From an uncultured Flavobacteriaceae bacterium (GTDB lineage Bacteria; Bacteroidota; Bacteroidia; Flavobacteriales; Flavobacteriaceae): DNA of 64,000 nt. Position numbers and translations under genes: made by a program. The stretch is taken from contig CAJWAA010000011.1 of NCBI GenBank assembly GCA_913020295.1, positions 1 to 64,000 on the forward strand. Reading direction: 5' to 3'. Shown here piece by piece: positions 37,387 to 47,282 of the stretch. The notes below the pieces were generated by a model. It searched no databases. It was not told where the DNA came from and saw nothing but the letters and a program-made list of their open reading frames with translations. Every line of letters begins with the position of its first letter. The first letter of the stretch is position 1.

Positions 37387-39726
37387 TCAATTTGAATTAC
37401 TCAAAGAATAAGGAACGTGATCTTTTTTTCCTGCCCACTTAAGGTTAGGCTGCTCACTCATTTCGAACTCAATTTTACCACCGGCCTGAATGGAATCAAA
37501 ATCTATGTAACTGTTGTTCCAGTTTTGCCCATTTAATGAAGCTGCACTGATGTAAACATTATCTCTAGTGTTATTGGGAGCCGAAATGACAAACTTTTTT
37601 CCATTTTGTAGGGATAATGTAACTTTTTTAAACAAAGGACTTCCGATAACGTATTGATCCACTCCGGGAGTAACTGGATAAAAACCGAGGGCGCTAAAAA
37701 CATACCAAGCGGAGGTCTGACCGTTATCTTCGTCACCACAATAGCCATCCGGTGTAGGGGCATATAATTTGGCTAGAACATCTCTGATCTTTTCCTGTGT
37801 TTTATAAGCTTGATTGGCATAATTATACAAATAAATCATGTGCTGTATAGGTTGATTGCCATGAGCATAGTTTCCCATATTAACGATTTGCATTTCTCGG
37901 ATTTCGTGGATGGTAAAGCCATAATATGAATTATCAAATTTTGGGGGCATTTCAAAGACCTTATCTAGTTTTGAAGAAAAGGCTTCTTTTCCTCCCATCA
38001 ATTGGATCAGACCTTCTACATCGTGAAAAACAGACCAAGTGTAATGTAAACTATTCCCCTCAGTAAAAGCATCACCCCATTTTAGGGGGTTAAAGGGGGA
38101 CTGAAATACTCCATCCTTGTTCTTTCCACGCATCCACTTTGTTTGTGGATCAAACAGGTTTTTGTAGTTAAGTGATCTTTTATAAAATTGATCCGCCAGG
38201 TTTTGCTTACCCATTTTCTGGGCCATTTGAGCAACTGTAAAATCAGCATAAGCATATTCCAGGGTCCTAGCTGCATTTTCGTTGATCCCCACATCGTAGG
38301 GAACATATCCCAATTGATTATAATATTCAACTCCTTCCCTGCCCACAGAATTAATAACCCTACCATTAGATTTGGGTCGTTTTTTAGATGTGGTTGCGTT
38401 TTTGAGCATAGCCTCGAATAAAACATCAGATTGTTCAATTTTAACCCCTTTTAAAAACGCATCTGAAATGATGGGAGACGAATTGGAACCGATCATTACA
38501 TTTCTATGCCCCGGACTAGCCCATTCGGGTAACCAGCCCGATTCTTTGAAGGTATTGGCTAGGCCGTCCATGATTTGAGCATTCAGTACTGGATACATCA
38601 AATTGAAAAAGGGAAAAACTGCCCGAAATGTATCCCAAAAACCGTTGTCGGTAAACATATAGCCTGAAAGTACTTTTCCATTGTAGGGGCTGTAATGAAC
38701 AATTTTTCCCTTCTTGTTAATTTCATAAAATTTCCTAGGAAAAAGCAAAACCCTATAGAGACATGAGTAAAAGGTTTTAATGTTTTCTACATTTGCATCA
38801 TAAATTTTAATTCTTCCCAACTCCCTTTCCCAGGCGTCTTTTGCTTTTGACTTAGTTTGCTCAAAAGTGTCCTGGCCAATTTCACGATCTAAATTCAGTT
38901 GGGCTTGCTCCAGACTAATAAAGGACGAAGCTACTTTGACATTTACCGATTCTCCTCTTTTGGTTTTAAAACCTATAATTGCTCCTACGTGATCTCCAAG
39001 ATTTTCCTTTGAATTTTCCATTAATCTCCAACCATCTCCCCAAGTGTGATTGACTTCAAAATTTCTGTCAAATTGCGCCACAAAATAATTGTGGAAATTT
39101 TCAGGAACACCTCCGTGATTGTTTCTGCTGTATCCGATTATTTTTCTTTCCTCAGGAATGATTTTTACCATGGAGCCTTTATTAAAAGCATCCAACAATA
39201 TGAATGAGTCCTTAGAATCTGGGAAGGTAAATTTGAAATGAGCCGACCGCTCTGTAGGGGTCACTTCTATGGTTGAGTCATAGTCTGCTAAATATACCTT
39301 ATAATGATAAGGTCTGACTGTTTCCGCCTTGTGAGAAAACCATGAAGCGCGTTCGTCTTCCTGAAATTTTAAATCACCTGTTACTGCCATCATCGAAAAG
39401 GCGGCGTAGTCATTAAGCCACGGACTAGGCTGATGGGTTTGTTTGATTCCCCTGATTTTATTTTCATCATACTTATAGGTCCAACCATCTCCCATCTTGG
39501 AGGTCATTGGGGTCCAGAAATTCATACCCCAAGGAGTAGCTATGGCCGGATAGGTATTCCCGTTTGATAATTCAAAGGTAGAGTCCGTTCCCATTAAGGG
39601 GTTTACATAATCTACCAATGGAATTTCGTTGATAAAATCTTCCAGGGCAGAAGCATTTTTTTGTTCCGTACATGATATAAAACATACGTAAGCCAGAATT
39701 GAAAACCACCTTATTTTTAAAGTCAT
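37387..39726 (-). CDS. Exported GH92 family alpha-mannosidase
   Basis: Calcium-dependent exo-alpha-mannosidase acting on mannans or N-glycans. Lipoprotein signal ends CFISC (Cys19). The N-terminal beta-sandwich starts with YVNPLMGT, a GH92 hallmark, and the catalytic alpha/alpha barrel shows DNGFWDTFRAVFP and CGDEDNGQTSAWYVFSALGFYPV, the family's acid/base region. Length 779 aa is normal. It lies just outside the left boundary of the tRNA-Arg island and stands alone with no transporter beside it. Confidence 0.93.
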   Translation of the reverse strand: MTLKIRWFSILAYVCFISCTEQKNASALEDFINEIPLVDYVNPLMGTDSTFELSNGNTYPAIATPWGMNFWTPMTSKMGDGWTYKYDENKIRGIKQTHQPSPWLNDYAAFSMMAVTGDLKFQEDERASWFSHKAETVRPYHYKVYLADYDSTIEVTPTERSAHFKFTFPDSKDSFILLDAFNKGSMVKIIPEERKIIGYSRNNHGGVPENFHNYFVAQFDRNFEVNHTWGDGWRLMENSKENLGDHVGAIIGFKTKRGESVNVKVASSFISLEQAQLNLDREIGQDTFEQTKSKAKDAWERELGRIKIYDANVENIKTFYSCLYRVLLFPRKFYEINKKGKIVHYSPYNGKVLSGYMFTDNGFWDTFRAVFPFFNLMYPVLNAQIMDGLANTFKESGWLPEWASPGHRNVMIGSNSSPIISDAFLKGVKIEQSDVLFEAMLKNATTSKKRPKSNGRVINSVGREGVEYYNQLGYVPYDVGINENAARTLEYAYADFTVAQMAQKMGKQNLADQFYKRSLNYKNLFDPQTKWMRGKNKDGVFQSPFNPLKWGDAFTEGNSLHYTWSVFHDVEGLIQLMGGKEAFSSKLDKVFEMPPKFDNSYYGFTIHEIREMQIVNMGNYAHGNQPIQHMIYLYNYANQAYKTQEKIRDVLAKLYAPTPDGYCGDEDNGQTSAWYVFSALGFYPVTPGVDQYVIGSPLFKKVTLSLQNGKKFVISAPNNTRDNVYISAASLNGQNWNNSYIDFDSIQAGGKIEFEMSEQPNLKWAGKKDHVPYSLSNSN

Positions 39727-39780
39727 CCTATCTTTATTTTTTCTATAAAGTTTGAAAATATAAAAATACGGTTAAAATAT

Positions 39781-39814
39781 TTACTCAACAGTTGTGTGTA
39801 AATTGTGTGCAATT
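39781..39814. repeat. Arm-type-like direct repeat A (left, outside the island)
   Basis: Two GTGTGyAA units 11 bases apart. The 34-base stretch is nearly identical to positions 40128-40161 (arm C). It lies about 170 bases left of the tRNA fragment and may be left from an earlier integration. Confidence 0.55.
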
Positions 39815-39923
39815 AATTTTTTCATTTTTTAGCTAAAAATTTAAACGCGTAAATATAAATACTCAATCAAATTTTTACAATATGCTTAGTAGATATTTTA
39901 AATGGTAATTAAGTAAGTAATAA

Positions 39924-39944
39924 TTGTACCCTACTTTGTACCCT
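39924..39944. repeat. Direct repeat B, TTGTACCCT twice
   Basis: TTGTACCCTAC followed directly by TTTGTACCCT: two 9-mers one helical turn (11 bases) apart, 39 bases left of the tRNA fragment. This resembles integrase arm-site architecture, with a different sequence from arms A, C and D but a layout like repeat E at 54.03 kb. Confidence 0.5.
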
Positions 39945-39982
39945 AAAAAGAAATGAGGAAGCGTTAACCTCCTCATTTTCAG

Positions 39983-40027
39983 TGACCTCGGCAGGATTCA
40001 AACCTGCAACCTCTTGAGCCGTAATCA
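39983..40027 (-). repeat. Displaced 3' half of tRNA-Arg (island left end, att core)
   Basis: On the minus strand this is the anticodon loop, anticodon 3' stem, variable loop, T-arm (GCAGG-TTTGAAT-CCTGC) and acceptor 3' strand CGAGGTC plus A of a tRNA-Arg. The 5' half is missing. About 22 bases covering the anticodon arm and variable loop are identical to the complete copy at 53.9 kb, with different T-stems. That is what integration into the anticodon region of a tRNA gene leaves behind. Confidence 0.85.
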
Positions 40028-40138
40028 AAAGAATAATTTCCTAATCCTTTACAAAATTTACTAATGTGTTGTATAACAGTAAATTAGATATTACATCTCT
40101 TTCTGTTTTTACTACTCTATCCTAGTTTTACTCAATAG

Positions 40139-40161
40139 TTGTGTGCAAATAGTGTGCAAGT
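40139..40161. repeat. Arm-type-like repeat C (inside left end)
   Basis: A 23-base element with two GTGTGCAA units 11 bases apart, identical base for base to positions 53836-53858 at the other end of the island and in the same orientation. It lies about 110 bases inside the left att core. Confidence 0.7.
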
Positions 40162-40303
40162 AAATATTGTTTAATTTAAATTTTATAGAATGAGTAAATC
40201 ATTAAATTTTGTAGTAAGCATCAAGCTTGACAGAAGATCAGTTGATGTAATATGAAAATATTTCGCATCTAAGATTGTTTCCCAAATATCATCTTTTTTT
40301 GCC

Positions 40304-41686
40304 TCATAAATCAGAAACACGCACAATTTTAACGTATTCTAGCAATAAATCATCTGAAAGGAATTTCATTTCTATAGTACCATTATCATTAGAAACATCC
40401 CTCTGAATTTCCCAATTTTCTTTCGAGTCTCCAATTTCAACAATATTATCCTGAATTAGTACTTTTCCCTTTTTACTTCCTGATAAACTAACTTTATATT
40501 TTCCTTTAGGTGATAGAATAGACCAGTGGTCGTTTCTTGATGTTCTGATTCCTGCCCCTTTCAAAGGATCAAATTCTGTTCTATACGTATCCTTAATTTT
40601 CAGTTTTTGCCAACCATATACCAATTCGGCAACCTGCTTAGTGAATGGCCACCCACAATCAACCACTACCTCTTTCGGGATTTCAATATGCTGAGGCTGA
40701 AAGTTTATTGTAAGATTATTAATATCTGAAAATGATTGTTCAATTGCAGGTTGTAATACATTTACCGTAAGGTTCTTCTTTTTAGCAAGCCTGATAATAT
40801 CTTCTCCATCCAGTGTACAACAAATATTTTCCTCAAAATAACGAATTACTTTTTTGGAGTTTTGCCTGTTGGTATATTCAGAGCCATATTTTGGATTATC
40901 AATATCGCCATTCCAACCGTGTGGAATACGGTGCATAACATGGTTGTAATTTCTATCGAGAAAAACATTCATCCCATATTGTTTCATATTTAACAGACCA
41001 AATGGTCTTCCGGCAAGACACATGTTGGTAGATCCTCCTACATAAATTAAGGTATTGATATCTTTTGACTTAATAATATCCCACATTTCGTCCGGATCAT
41101 CCGTCATAAAATCGTTCTTGTGCAAAACGATATGTGGGTTCTGTCCGAAGACTTCAGTCCCCGGTCGGTTATTATGCCAATCCATTCCCGGATACATATA
41201 TTCATATTCATACCCATGCCATTTACCATAAGGAATCTTCTTCTGTTCATCATTCCATTGCAATTTCTCTGTCCACGGATAAGCTTGTTTAGCCAAAGCT
41301 TTAACGTTTTTTCTGACCGAATGACTTTCATAAAAACTGGTTTGATCTGAAGGAGTATGAATAACAGTCATGTCTAATGCCCTTGCTGAAGCCAGCAGGA
41401 CATTGATATTTTTTGAAATATTACCAGAATAAATATAACCCTCTGTTGTTCCTACAAAGGAACTGTCTGGATTGAAATATCCTAAACCACCTGCTCCCCA
41501 CATATCTACTACTACAATGGCTGTTTTTTCAGGATGGAAAGGAACATCTAGTAATTTATATTGTCCTGAATTATCCAACTCCCTCACTTCAATAAAATCT
41601 TTTGTATTCTCTTTTATGCAGGAAGAAAATAGAAGAATACTCTGGACAAAAAAGCTTAATAATATAATGGTTGAGTTCTTCATCAT
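40304..41686 (-). CDS. Isochorismatase-like cysteine hydrolase lipoprotein with C-terminal beta domain
   Basis: Exported hydrolase of the isochorismatase fold. Lipoprotein signal ends LFSSC. The catalytic Asp lies in VVVDMWGAGG and the nucleophile Cys in GGSTNMCLAGRPFG. The domain covers about residues 50-300; an extra C-terminal beta-rich region of about 150 residues is unassigned. Family members cut C-N or ester bonds, but substrates of exported members are unknown. Length 460 aa. Last gene of the fucoside operon, 2 bases after the fucosidase stop. Confidence 0.83.
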   Translation of the reverse strand: MMKNSTIILLSFFVQSILLFSSCIKENTKDFIEVRELDNSGQYKLLDVPFHPEKTAIVVVDMWGAGGLGYFNPDSSFVGTTEGYIYSGNISKNINVLLASARALDMTVIHTPSDQTSFYESHSVRKNVKALAKQAYPWTEKLQWNDEQKKIPYGKWHGYEYEYMYPGMDWHNNRPGTEVFGQNPHIVLHKNDFMTDDPDEMWDIIKSKDINTLIYVGGSTNMCLAGRPFGLLNMKQYGMNVFLDRNYNHVMHRIPHGWNGDIDNPKYGSEYTNRQNSKKVIRYFEENICCTLDGEDIIRLAKKKNLTVNVLQPAIEQSFSDINNLTINFQPQHIEIPKEVVVDCGWPFTKQVAELVYGWQKLKIKDTYRTEFDPLKGAGIRTSRNDHWSILSPKGKYKVSLSGSKKGKVLIQDNIVEIGDSKENWEIQRDVSNDNGTIEMKFLSDDLLLEYVKIVRVSDL

Positions 41687-41688
41687 TA

Positions 41689-43125
41689 TTACTTAATAAT
41701 TTTTAATACAAAGGCATATTCCGAAGGAGCGTCAATATTATCTGAAATTGAGAGCTCTATTTTATCTCCAACCTGCTTCCATTCAGGAGTGTAATTCGTG
41801 CCTAAAATGCTTATTTCTTTTACATCCGAAATATTGGAAATATTTATTTTACCAGTCTTCCATCCTTCATGTATGGCATAAATAGTTTGTGAATCTTTCG
41901 ACCGGGTAAATTTGAAATTATCATCTTCAACAAACATCCCCCGTGTACCGTAAATTGCTTCTCCGTTTACTTTTAACCATTTACCAACCCAGCGCAGATC
42001 ATCCTGAGTACGTTTGTCAAATTTTCCATTAGGCATGGGTGATATACCAGCCATAAAATTTCCTCCCTTTGAAGCACAATCAATGAGAGACTCCAATATC
42101 CATTCCTTTCCGTAATACGTATCATTTGGTTGCCATGCCCATCGGGTACCATAGTGTTCTATTGCCTGCCAGGGTTTTTCAAGTCTAGGATCATCAGGCC
42201 CTTCCGGAAGCCAATGTTCCGGCGTTTGGTAGTCCCCGTAATTACCTAATCCTCGCTGACGGAACAGTGCATTGGGTTGTAGCTTCCGCACCATTTTTAT
42301 CAATTTAACGGTCTCAGACCAAAGTGACTCTGGTAATCCGTGATCAAATCCAAACTGGTCTATTTTCCCATAATTGGTACATAATTCAGTTAACTGTTGT
42401 GTTTGACGTTCAACTGCTTTTCGGTAACCTTCCGGATCCGATTTTGGTGTATAATCAGGATCATACTGCATGTGTTTTTCTTCAAAACGCTGGTTAATGT
42501 CGTTCCAGTCGGTATTGGAATAATACAAGCCAATCCCCATATCTTTCGCTCTAAAGGCATCTGTTAATTCCTTTACAATATCGTGTTTAAAGTGGGTTTC
42601 CATCATACTGTAATGCATGGTTGTGTCAATCACATTCCCAATACTTTTTACTTTCCCGATTGGCTTTCGCATTTTAACATTTACAGTTGTTTTTGTATCA
42701 AACATCGAAAATCCATCGTGATGTTTTGCGGTAAAAACAAAATATTTCATACCGGCATCTTCAGCCAGTTGAGCCCATTCTTCGGCATCGAATTCCACGG
42801 GATTAAAAACCTGCCAAAGAGTAGAATATATATCTTTAAATTCATCGGATGCATGCAAGGTAGGCCATGAGGCATCGAGTCCCAGTTGTGAATAAACTCC
42901 CCAGTGAATACGCATTCCAAAGCGCCTATCCATCCAATTTTCATAGGCTTCATCTGATGCATGTTGATAATCGTCATCAATCTCGAGATGATTCATATTA
43001 TACTCCATATTGGCCTTTTTTTCAATATCTGCCACCTTTTCTTCTTTTTTATTTTGCCCACTAGCATGCAAGCCAGTAACTATCAGAGCAATAGAGAGGA
43101 TGGATGTGTATTTAATCTTCTTCAT
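41689..43125 (-). CDS. Exported alpha-L-fucosidase, GH29
   Basis: Releases L-fucose from fucosylated glycans. Signal peptide ends LHASGQ. GH29 features: FGMRIHWGVYSQLG, TAKHHDGFSMFDT and the region KIDQFGFDHGLPESLW, where the nucleophilic Asp is expected. Length 478 aa. The product, L-fucose, fits fucU in the same operon, which catalyses fucose mutarotation. Preceded by an aldo/keto reductase with a gap of about 95 bases, long enough for an internal promoter. Confidence 0.9.
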   Translation of the reverse strand: MKKIKYTSILSIALIVTGLHASGQNKKEEKVADIEKKANMEYNMNHLEIDDDYQHASDEAYENWMDRRFGMRIHWGVYSQLGLDASWPTLHASDEFKDIYSTLWQVFNPVEFDAEEWAQLAEDAGMKYFVFTAKHHDGFSMFDTKTTVNVKMRKPIGKVKSIGNVIDTTMHYSMMETHFKHDIVKELTDAFRAKDMGIGLYYSNTDWNDINQRFEEKHMQYDPDYTPKSDPEGYRKAVERQTQQLTELCTNYGKIDQFGFDHGLPESLWSETVKLIKMVRKLQPNALFRQRGLGNYGDYQTPEHWLPEGPDDPRLEKPWQAIEHYGTRWAWQPNDTYYGKEWILESLIDCASKGGNFMAGISPMPNGKFDKRTQDDLRWVGKWLKVNGEAIYGTRGMFVEDDNFKFTRSKDSQTIYAIHEGWKTGKINISNISDVKEISILGTNYTPEWKQVGDKIELSISDNIDAPSEYAFVLKIIK

Positions 43126-43220
43126 ATTTTAATTATTATAGTATTTTGTTTATCAGCATAAACCTTTCACTTATCTAAATACGATGTCCTGTTTCATATT
43201 AAAATGAATTTACTAGCTAA

Positions 43221-44267
43221 TTATTTTGTTCTGTCGTTTACTGCACTTTCGTAATAATCAAAGTGATTCCCTAATTTATCCATTACTGAAAAAGTAATGC
43301 GATCCAATTCTGATTTAATATCCTTATGAAGAGGTTCTTGTATGGCTTTAACATTTGATTCCAACTCCTGAATATTTCGGGAACCAACCAAAGTACATGT
43401 TAAAGCAGGGTTTGCCAAAATCCATTTTATAGCTAACTCCTGCATTGTAAAATCTGTTTCTTTGCATAAAATCCGTATACTCTTTATTGCCTTATTGGTT
43501 TCTTCTTCAACTCCTTCTTCTCCATGCCTACACTCTTTTGTGCTACTGAAATTAAAATGACGTGTACGCCTTTGCCAAACAGGAACCTCATCTAAAGTTT
43601 TAAAAATATCAGCCAAAATCCCCTGTAACAAAGCCATATAACCAATTACGCCAATCCCTTTTTCTGCACAGTAGGGCAATGTATCATATTCAATTCCCCG
43701 GCATAACAAATTGTAGGGAAGCTCGTTGACAGCTATTTCGTTCAGAGGCAGATCATCCATTCGGTTTCTGCTAAAATTACTTACCCCAAATTGCCTTATT
43801 TTTCCTTGTTGCTTTAGAATCCTCAATGCTTCTATGGCCTCATTGATTGTAGGAGGATTTTCAACTACTTTTTGATCATTGGAAAAATGCATGATGGAGT
43901 GCGGATGAATTGGCCAATGAATCATGTATATATCCACATAATCGGTTTGTAATCTTTTTAAAGATTCTTCACAATGCCTGATTAAGGAATCTTTATAACA
44001 ATTAGAGGTACTGACTTTTGTTCCTATTACTAGTTTTTCCCTGGGGATTCCCTTTATAGCTTCTCCAAGCGACGATTCACTGCGACCTTCATTATAAGCT
44101 TCTGCCGTATCAAAATAATTTATTCCCATATCAACCGAAGCATGAACTACTTTCTCGACGTCTTTTTGGTTTTGGTCACCCCAATAGTCACCTCCACCAA
44201 AAGCCCAACATCCAGCACCTAAAACTGATAGTTCCAAATTTGCTATTTTACAATTACGTTTTTGCAT
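43221..44267 (-). CDS. Aldo/keto reductase (fucose pathway context)
   Basis: NAD(P)H-dependent oxidoreductase of 348 aa. Catalytic set: Asp and Tyr in NYFDTAEAYNEG, Lys in IGTKVST and His in YMIHWPIHP. It starts 8 bases after the fucU C-terminal piece and precedes the fucosidase. In non-phosphorylating L-fucose or deoxysugar oxidation an AKR or dehydrogenase acts on the sugar at C1; I suggest that role from context only. It is clearly different from the AKR at 20.5 kb. Confidence 0.87.
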   Translation of the reverse strand: MQKRNCKIANLELSVLGAGCWAFGGGDYWGDQNQKDVEKVVHASVDMGINYFDTAEAYNEGRSESSLGEAIKGIPREKLVIGTKVSTSNCYKDSLIRHCEESLKRLQTDYVDIYMIHWPIHPHSIMHFSNDQKVVENPPTINEAIEALRILKQQGKIRQFGVSNFSRNRMDDLPLNEIAVNELPYNLLCRGIEYDTLPYCAEKGIGVIGYMALLQGILADIFKTLDEVPVWQRRTRHFNFSSTKECRHGEEGVEEETNKAIKSIRILCKETDFTMQELAIKWILANPALTCTLVGSRNIQELESNVKAIQEPLHKDIKSELDRITFSVMDKLGNHFDYYESAVNDRTK

Positions 44268-44275
44268 ATTCTTAT

Positions 44276-45400
44276 TTATATAAAAATTGTTCCTTTCTTT
44301 AAAATGATATTTCCAAACCGCTTTGCTGTACCACTCATCACAACTGCATAAGCTTCTGAGGCCCTTTTATAAAAATCAAATCTTTCCAACTTTTCTGCGT
44401 TTTTTATGTCAAGAGCTAAATCCAATCCCAACTCAGAATCTATAAGTAATTGTTTGAGTACACCCCCCGCTCCTGTTAGCAATATGATGGTTCCCGCTGG
44501 CTCCATAGATTTACTGGCCACCTTAAAGAGATTGTTTTTATGATAATTTCCACGAATGCCCAAAAAATACCAGGCCAGCAGGTTGGCAATGATCAACGCT
44601 GCAAAAGGATGACCCGTAAAATTTATAATACTTCTCCACCCTGAGGAAAGGCTCATAAAACCGGTGTCAAAAAAAGCTTTGAGAACGATCAAAAAAATGG
44701 GGAGTAACACGATGGTCAAAACACCTCCCACTCCCGGCAGTTTTTTGTGGGCATCACCCTCAGTAAAATAATCCGGTGTTTTTAAAAATATTTTACCCGT
44801 TATAAATTTTCCATAGAATATTCCAGAGACAATAGCAGAGGGGATACCTACTATGATACCCATTACAATTATACTCCCCAAATCTGCTCCCAAAATTTTG
44901 GTAACCGCAACTGGACCCGGTGTGGGGGGGATAAATGCATGAATAACCGCCAACCCCGCCAGTAGTGGCAATGCATAGAACAGTAAAGACTTTTGGGTTT
45001 GCTTTTGCAAATAATAAACAATAGGAATTAGCAATACAAATGCAACATCAAAAAATACAGGAATAGCTATAAAAAACCCGCTGAGTAACATGGTCCAGGA
45101 CGCACGCTCTAACCCAAAACGTCCCAATAAATATTGAGCGATGGACTGTGCCGAACCTGTCACCTCCAATAGGGCTCCAAACATGGCACCCAAACCCACT
45201 ACAGTAGCCACATAACCAAGGGTTCCTCCCATTCCCTTTTCCACCGTTTTAAAAATCTGCGTCGCATCCATTCCCAAAAAAAGACCAATCGAAAGGGTGG
45301 AGATTAATAGGGCGATAAAAGCGGGAAGCTTAAATCTGAGAATCAGGACCAACAGAATGGCGATTCCTCCGATGAGCGCTATAATTGAACTAAAATCCAT
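44276..45400 (-). CDS. GntP-type gluconate permease (truncated) fused in frame to FucU C-terminal part
   Basis: From ATG 45400 (overlapping the gnd stop as TGATG) the frame reads as a GntP/H+-gluconate symporter: IIALIGGIAILLVLILRFKLPAFIALL, FIPPTPGPVAV, GAGGVLKQLLIDS. It then leaves the family and ends with RFDFYKRASEAYAVV and GNIILKKGT, which is the C-terminus of fucose mutarotase FucU (last ~52 residues, junction near 44430). GntP proteins normally continue about 110-120 more residues with two or three helices, so transport is probably lost. The first part of the same fucU is at 47.6-47.9 kb. Confidence 0.85.
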   Translation of the reverse strand: MDFSSIIALIGGIAILLVLILRFKLPAFIALLISTLSIGLFLGMDATQIFKTVEKGMGGTLGYVATVVGLGAMFGALLEVTGSAQSIAQYLLGRFGLERASWTMLLSGFFIAIPVFFDVAFVLLIPIVYYLQKQTQKSLLFYALPLLAGLAVIHAFIPPTPGPVAVTKILGADLGSIIVMGIIVGIPSAIVSGIFYGKFITGKIFLKTPDYFTEGDAHKKLPGVGGVLTIVLLPIFLIVLKAFFDTGFMSLSSGWRSIINFTGHPFAALIIANLLAWYFLGIRGNYHKNNLFKVASKSMEPAGTIILLTGAGGVLKQLLIDSELGLDLALDIKNAEKLERFDFYKRASEAYAVVMSGTAKRFGNIILKKGTIFI

Positions 45401-46800
45401 CAGCGTTCCCATGGGTAATGATGAAGATCTCCTGGATTTCCTCCGATGATTTGAAAACCATGCGCACCAAAAAAGTCCCTTTGGGCTTGGATTATGTTGG
45501 CTGAGGATTTCCTCTGGGTCATTTGTTTGTAATACGTATGGGCTGCTGAAATACACGGCAGCGGAATCTCAGTGTTTGCTGTTTCCGTAATTAGGGTTGC
45601 AACAGACGACCGATCAGAATTCAATTGATTCAAATATTGGGGATCAAAAAAAGGACCTAAACGATTCTCTAAAAATGGAGATAGTTGAACCAATAGCTTG
45701 GATTTAATGATGCATCCAGCAGACCAAAGCGAACAAAGTTTTTGCAAATCAATATTCCAACCAGCCTTTTCGGACATCTCCTCCACCAAACGAAAATGTT
45801 GATAATGGTTGACTGTTCTCGTAAATCGGAAAACTGCCCTGAGTTGATCTACTTCTAATTTTAAAGGCACATCTTCCTGCTGGGTTATCGATAGGCCTTT
45901 GAATGCTTTTGAACGATTGGAGTTGAATCGAGAAAACAATGCTGCCGCTACCATACTGCAACTGTGAAAATCTTTGATTCCCGCAATCAGCGTCCATGAT
46001 CCCGTTTGGTTATAAGACGCTTTATCAAGAATCCTATCCAAGACATATCCCTTTTCATCTTTGGTTTTTAAAATTTTAATGGTAATATCCAAAAGATATG
46101 CATCAAACTCGTTTTTATTCCATTGCTCAAAAACCGCTGCAATTTCTGTATAGCCCATCCGCATTCCCTTGTGCATTACCTCAAAAAGTTCAGCGATAAT
46201 TTGCATTTCAGCATACTCAATAGCATTGTGAACCATTTTCACAAAGTGCCCTGCTCCTCCACTACCAACATAATCACAAGCTTTTTCTCCCTCAGCGGTA
46301 GTGGCAGCCATCTCCTTCAAAAAATTTTCTGACAATGCATAAGCATCTTCCGAACCCCCGGCCATCAGTGAAGGACCGTGGAGTGCGCCAGCTTCCCCTC
46401 CCGAAATTCCCAAGCCCATAAAGAAAATCTGCTTTGACTGTAGCCTATTCAACCTGTTCTCTGTATCAGTAAAATGAGAGTTGCCCCCGTCAATTATCAA
46501 ATCTCCAGGAGTTAAAAAGGGGAGCAACTGATCGATAATATGATCCACCGCAGCGCCTGCTGTTAGGTTGAGTAATATTTTTTTTGGGGAAGTCAAAGAA
46601 TCTGCAAAAAGTTTAAGATCCTCAAAAGGTAAAGCACTTTCTAATTCTTCATATTGGTTGATTTTTTTTTGGGCAACATCCTCCTCTACACCCTTTACAA
46701 AGCGGTTATACAAGGACAATGAAAAACCATTTCTCGCTAAATTTCTGGAGATCGAAGTTCCCATAACGCCGAGTCCAATGATTCCTATTGCTGTTTTCAT
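45400..46800 (-). CDS. gnd: 6-phosphogluconate dehydrogenase (decarboxylating)
   Basis: Oxidises 6-phosphogluconate to ribulose 5-phosphate and CO2 with NAD(P)+. NAD(P) loop GLGVMG (residues 9-14), GISGGEAGALHGPSLM, the catalytic Lys in GHFVKMVHNAIEY, and the C-terminal QAQRDFFGAHGFQ are all present. Length 466 aa is complete. It follows gntK with an ATGA overlap and overlaps gntP. It is part of the block interrupting fucU and so is probably transcribed from the island operon. Housekeeping-type, but here in a gluconate-use context. Confidence 0.95.
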   Translation of the reverse strand: MKTAIGIIGLGVMGTSISRNLARNGFSLSLYNRFVKGVEEDVAQKKINQYEELESALPFEDLKLFADSLTSPKKILLNLTAGAAVDHIIDQLLPFLTPGDLIIDGGNSHFTDTENRLNRLQSKQIFFMGLGISGGEAGALHGPSLMAGGSEDAYALSENFLKEMAATTAEGEKACDYVGSGGAGHFVKMVHNAIEYAEMQIIAELFEVMHKGMRMGYTEIAAVFEQWNKNEFDAYLLDITIKILKTKDEKGYVLDRILDKASYNQTGSWTLIAGIKDFHSCSMVAAALFSRFNSNRSKAFKGLSITQQEDVPLKLEVDQLRAVFRFTRTVNHYQHFRLVEEMSEKAGWNIDLQKLCSLWSAGCIIKSKLLVQLSPFLENRLGPFFDPQYLNQLNSDRSSVATLITETANTEIPLPCISAAHTYYKQMTQRKSSANIIQAQRDFFGAHGFQIIGGNPGDLHHYPWER

Positions 46801-47279
46801 AAGCCTTTAATTATTTTTTCGACAATTGAATCTAAAGGCTGCGCAACATCGACTATTTGGGCGTAATCCGGAACTTCCAGGTCTTGGAATTGGGATCTGA
46901 GCAGCCCCTGAGGCATAAAATGATTCGAACGTTGGGAAAGACGCTGGTCAATAAGCTCGTAATTTCCTTTTAAATAAATCCAATTTGTGGCGATTCCTTT
47001 GGTAAGCTTTTTTCTGTAAAGTTCTTTTAATGCTGAGCAAGCTAAAACAAGACCTTCCCCTCGGTTTTTAAGCAATAATGCATTCAAAGTAGCAATCCAA
47101 GGGAAACGGTCTTCATCACTGAGTGGCGTTCCCTCGCTCATTTTGTCCTTATTGGTTATGGGATGAAAATCATCAGCATCAAAAAAAGAATAATTTAAGT
47201 TTTCTGCAAGTAGTTTACCTACGGTAGTTTTACCCGATCCACTAACCCCCATCAAAACAATCGTCTTTGGCTTTTTCAC
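46797..47279 (-). CDS. gntK: Gluconokinase
   Basis: Phosphorylates D-gluconate to 6-phosphogluconate, feeding gnd. P-loop GVSGSGKTT at residues 11-19, followed by FDADDFHP, the substrate-binding signature of GntK. Length 160 aa matches the family. It starts 3 bases after the stop of the FucU-N fusion gene and overlaps gnd by 4. Together with gnd and gntP it makes a standard gluconate-uptake operon, except that gntP lacks its C-terminus. Confidence 0.94.
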   Translation of the reverse strand: MKKPKTIVLMGVSGSGKTTVGKLLAENLNYSFFDADDFHPITNKDKMSEGTPLSDEDRFPWIATLNALLLKNRGEGLVLACSALKELYRKKLTKGIATNWIYLKGNYELIDQRLSQRSNHFMPQGLLRSQFQDLEVPDYAQIVDVAQPLDSIVEKIIKGL

Positions 47280-47282
47280 ACT

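Noticed and set aside
39983-40027. A functional tRNA at the left island end
   Set aside because: Only the 3' half is present; no D-arm or acceptor 5' strand precedes it.
37387-43125. A classical polysaccharide utilisation locus (PUL)
   Set aside because: GH92 and GH29 are near each other but are separated by the island boundary, and no SusC/SusD pair is present.
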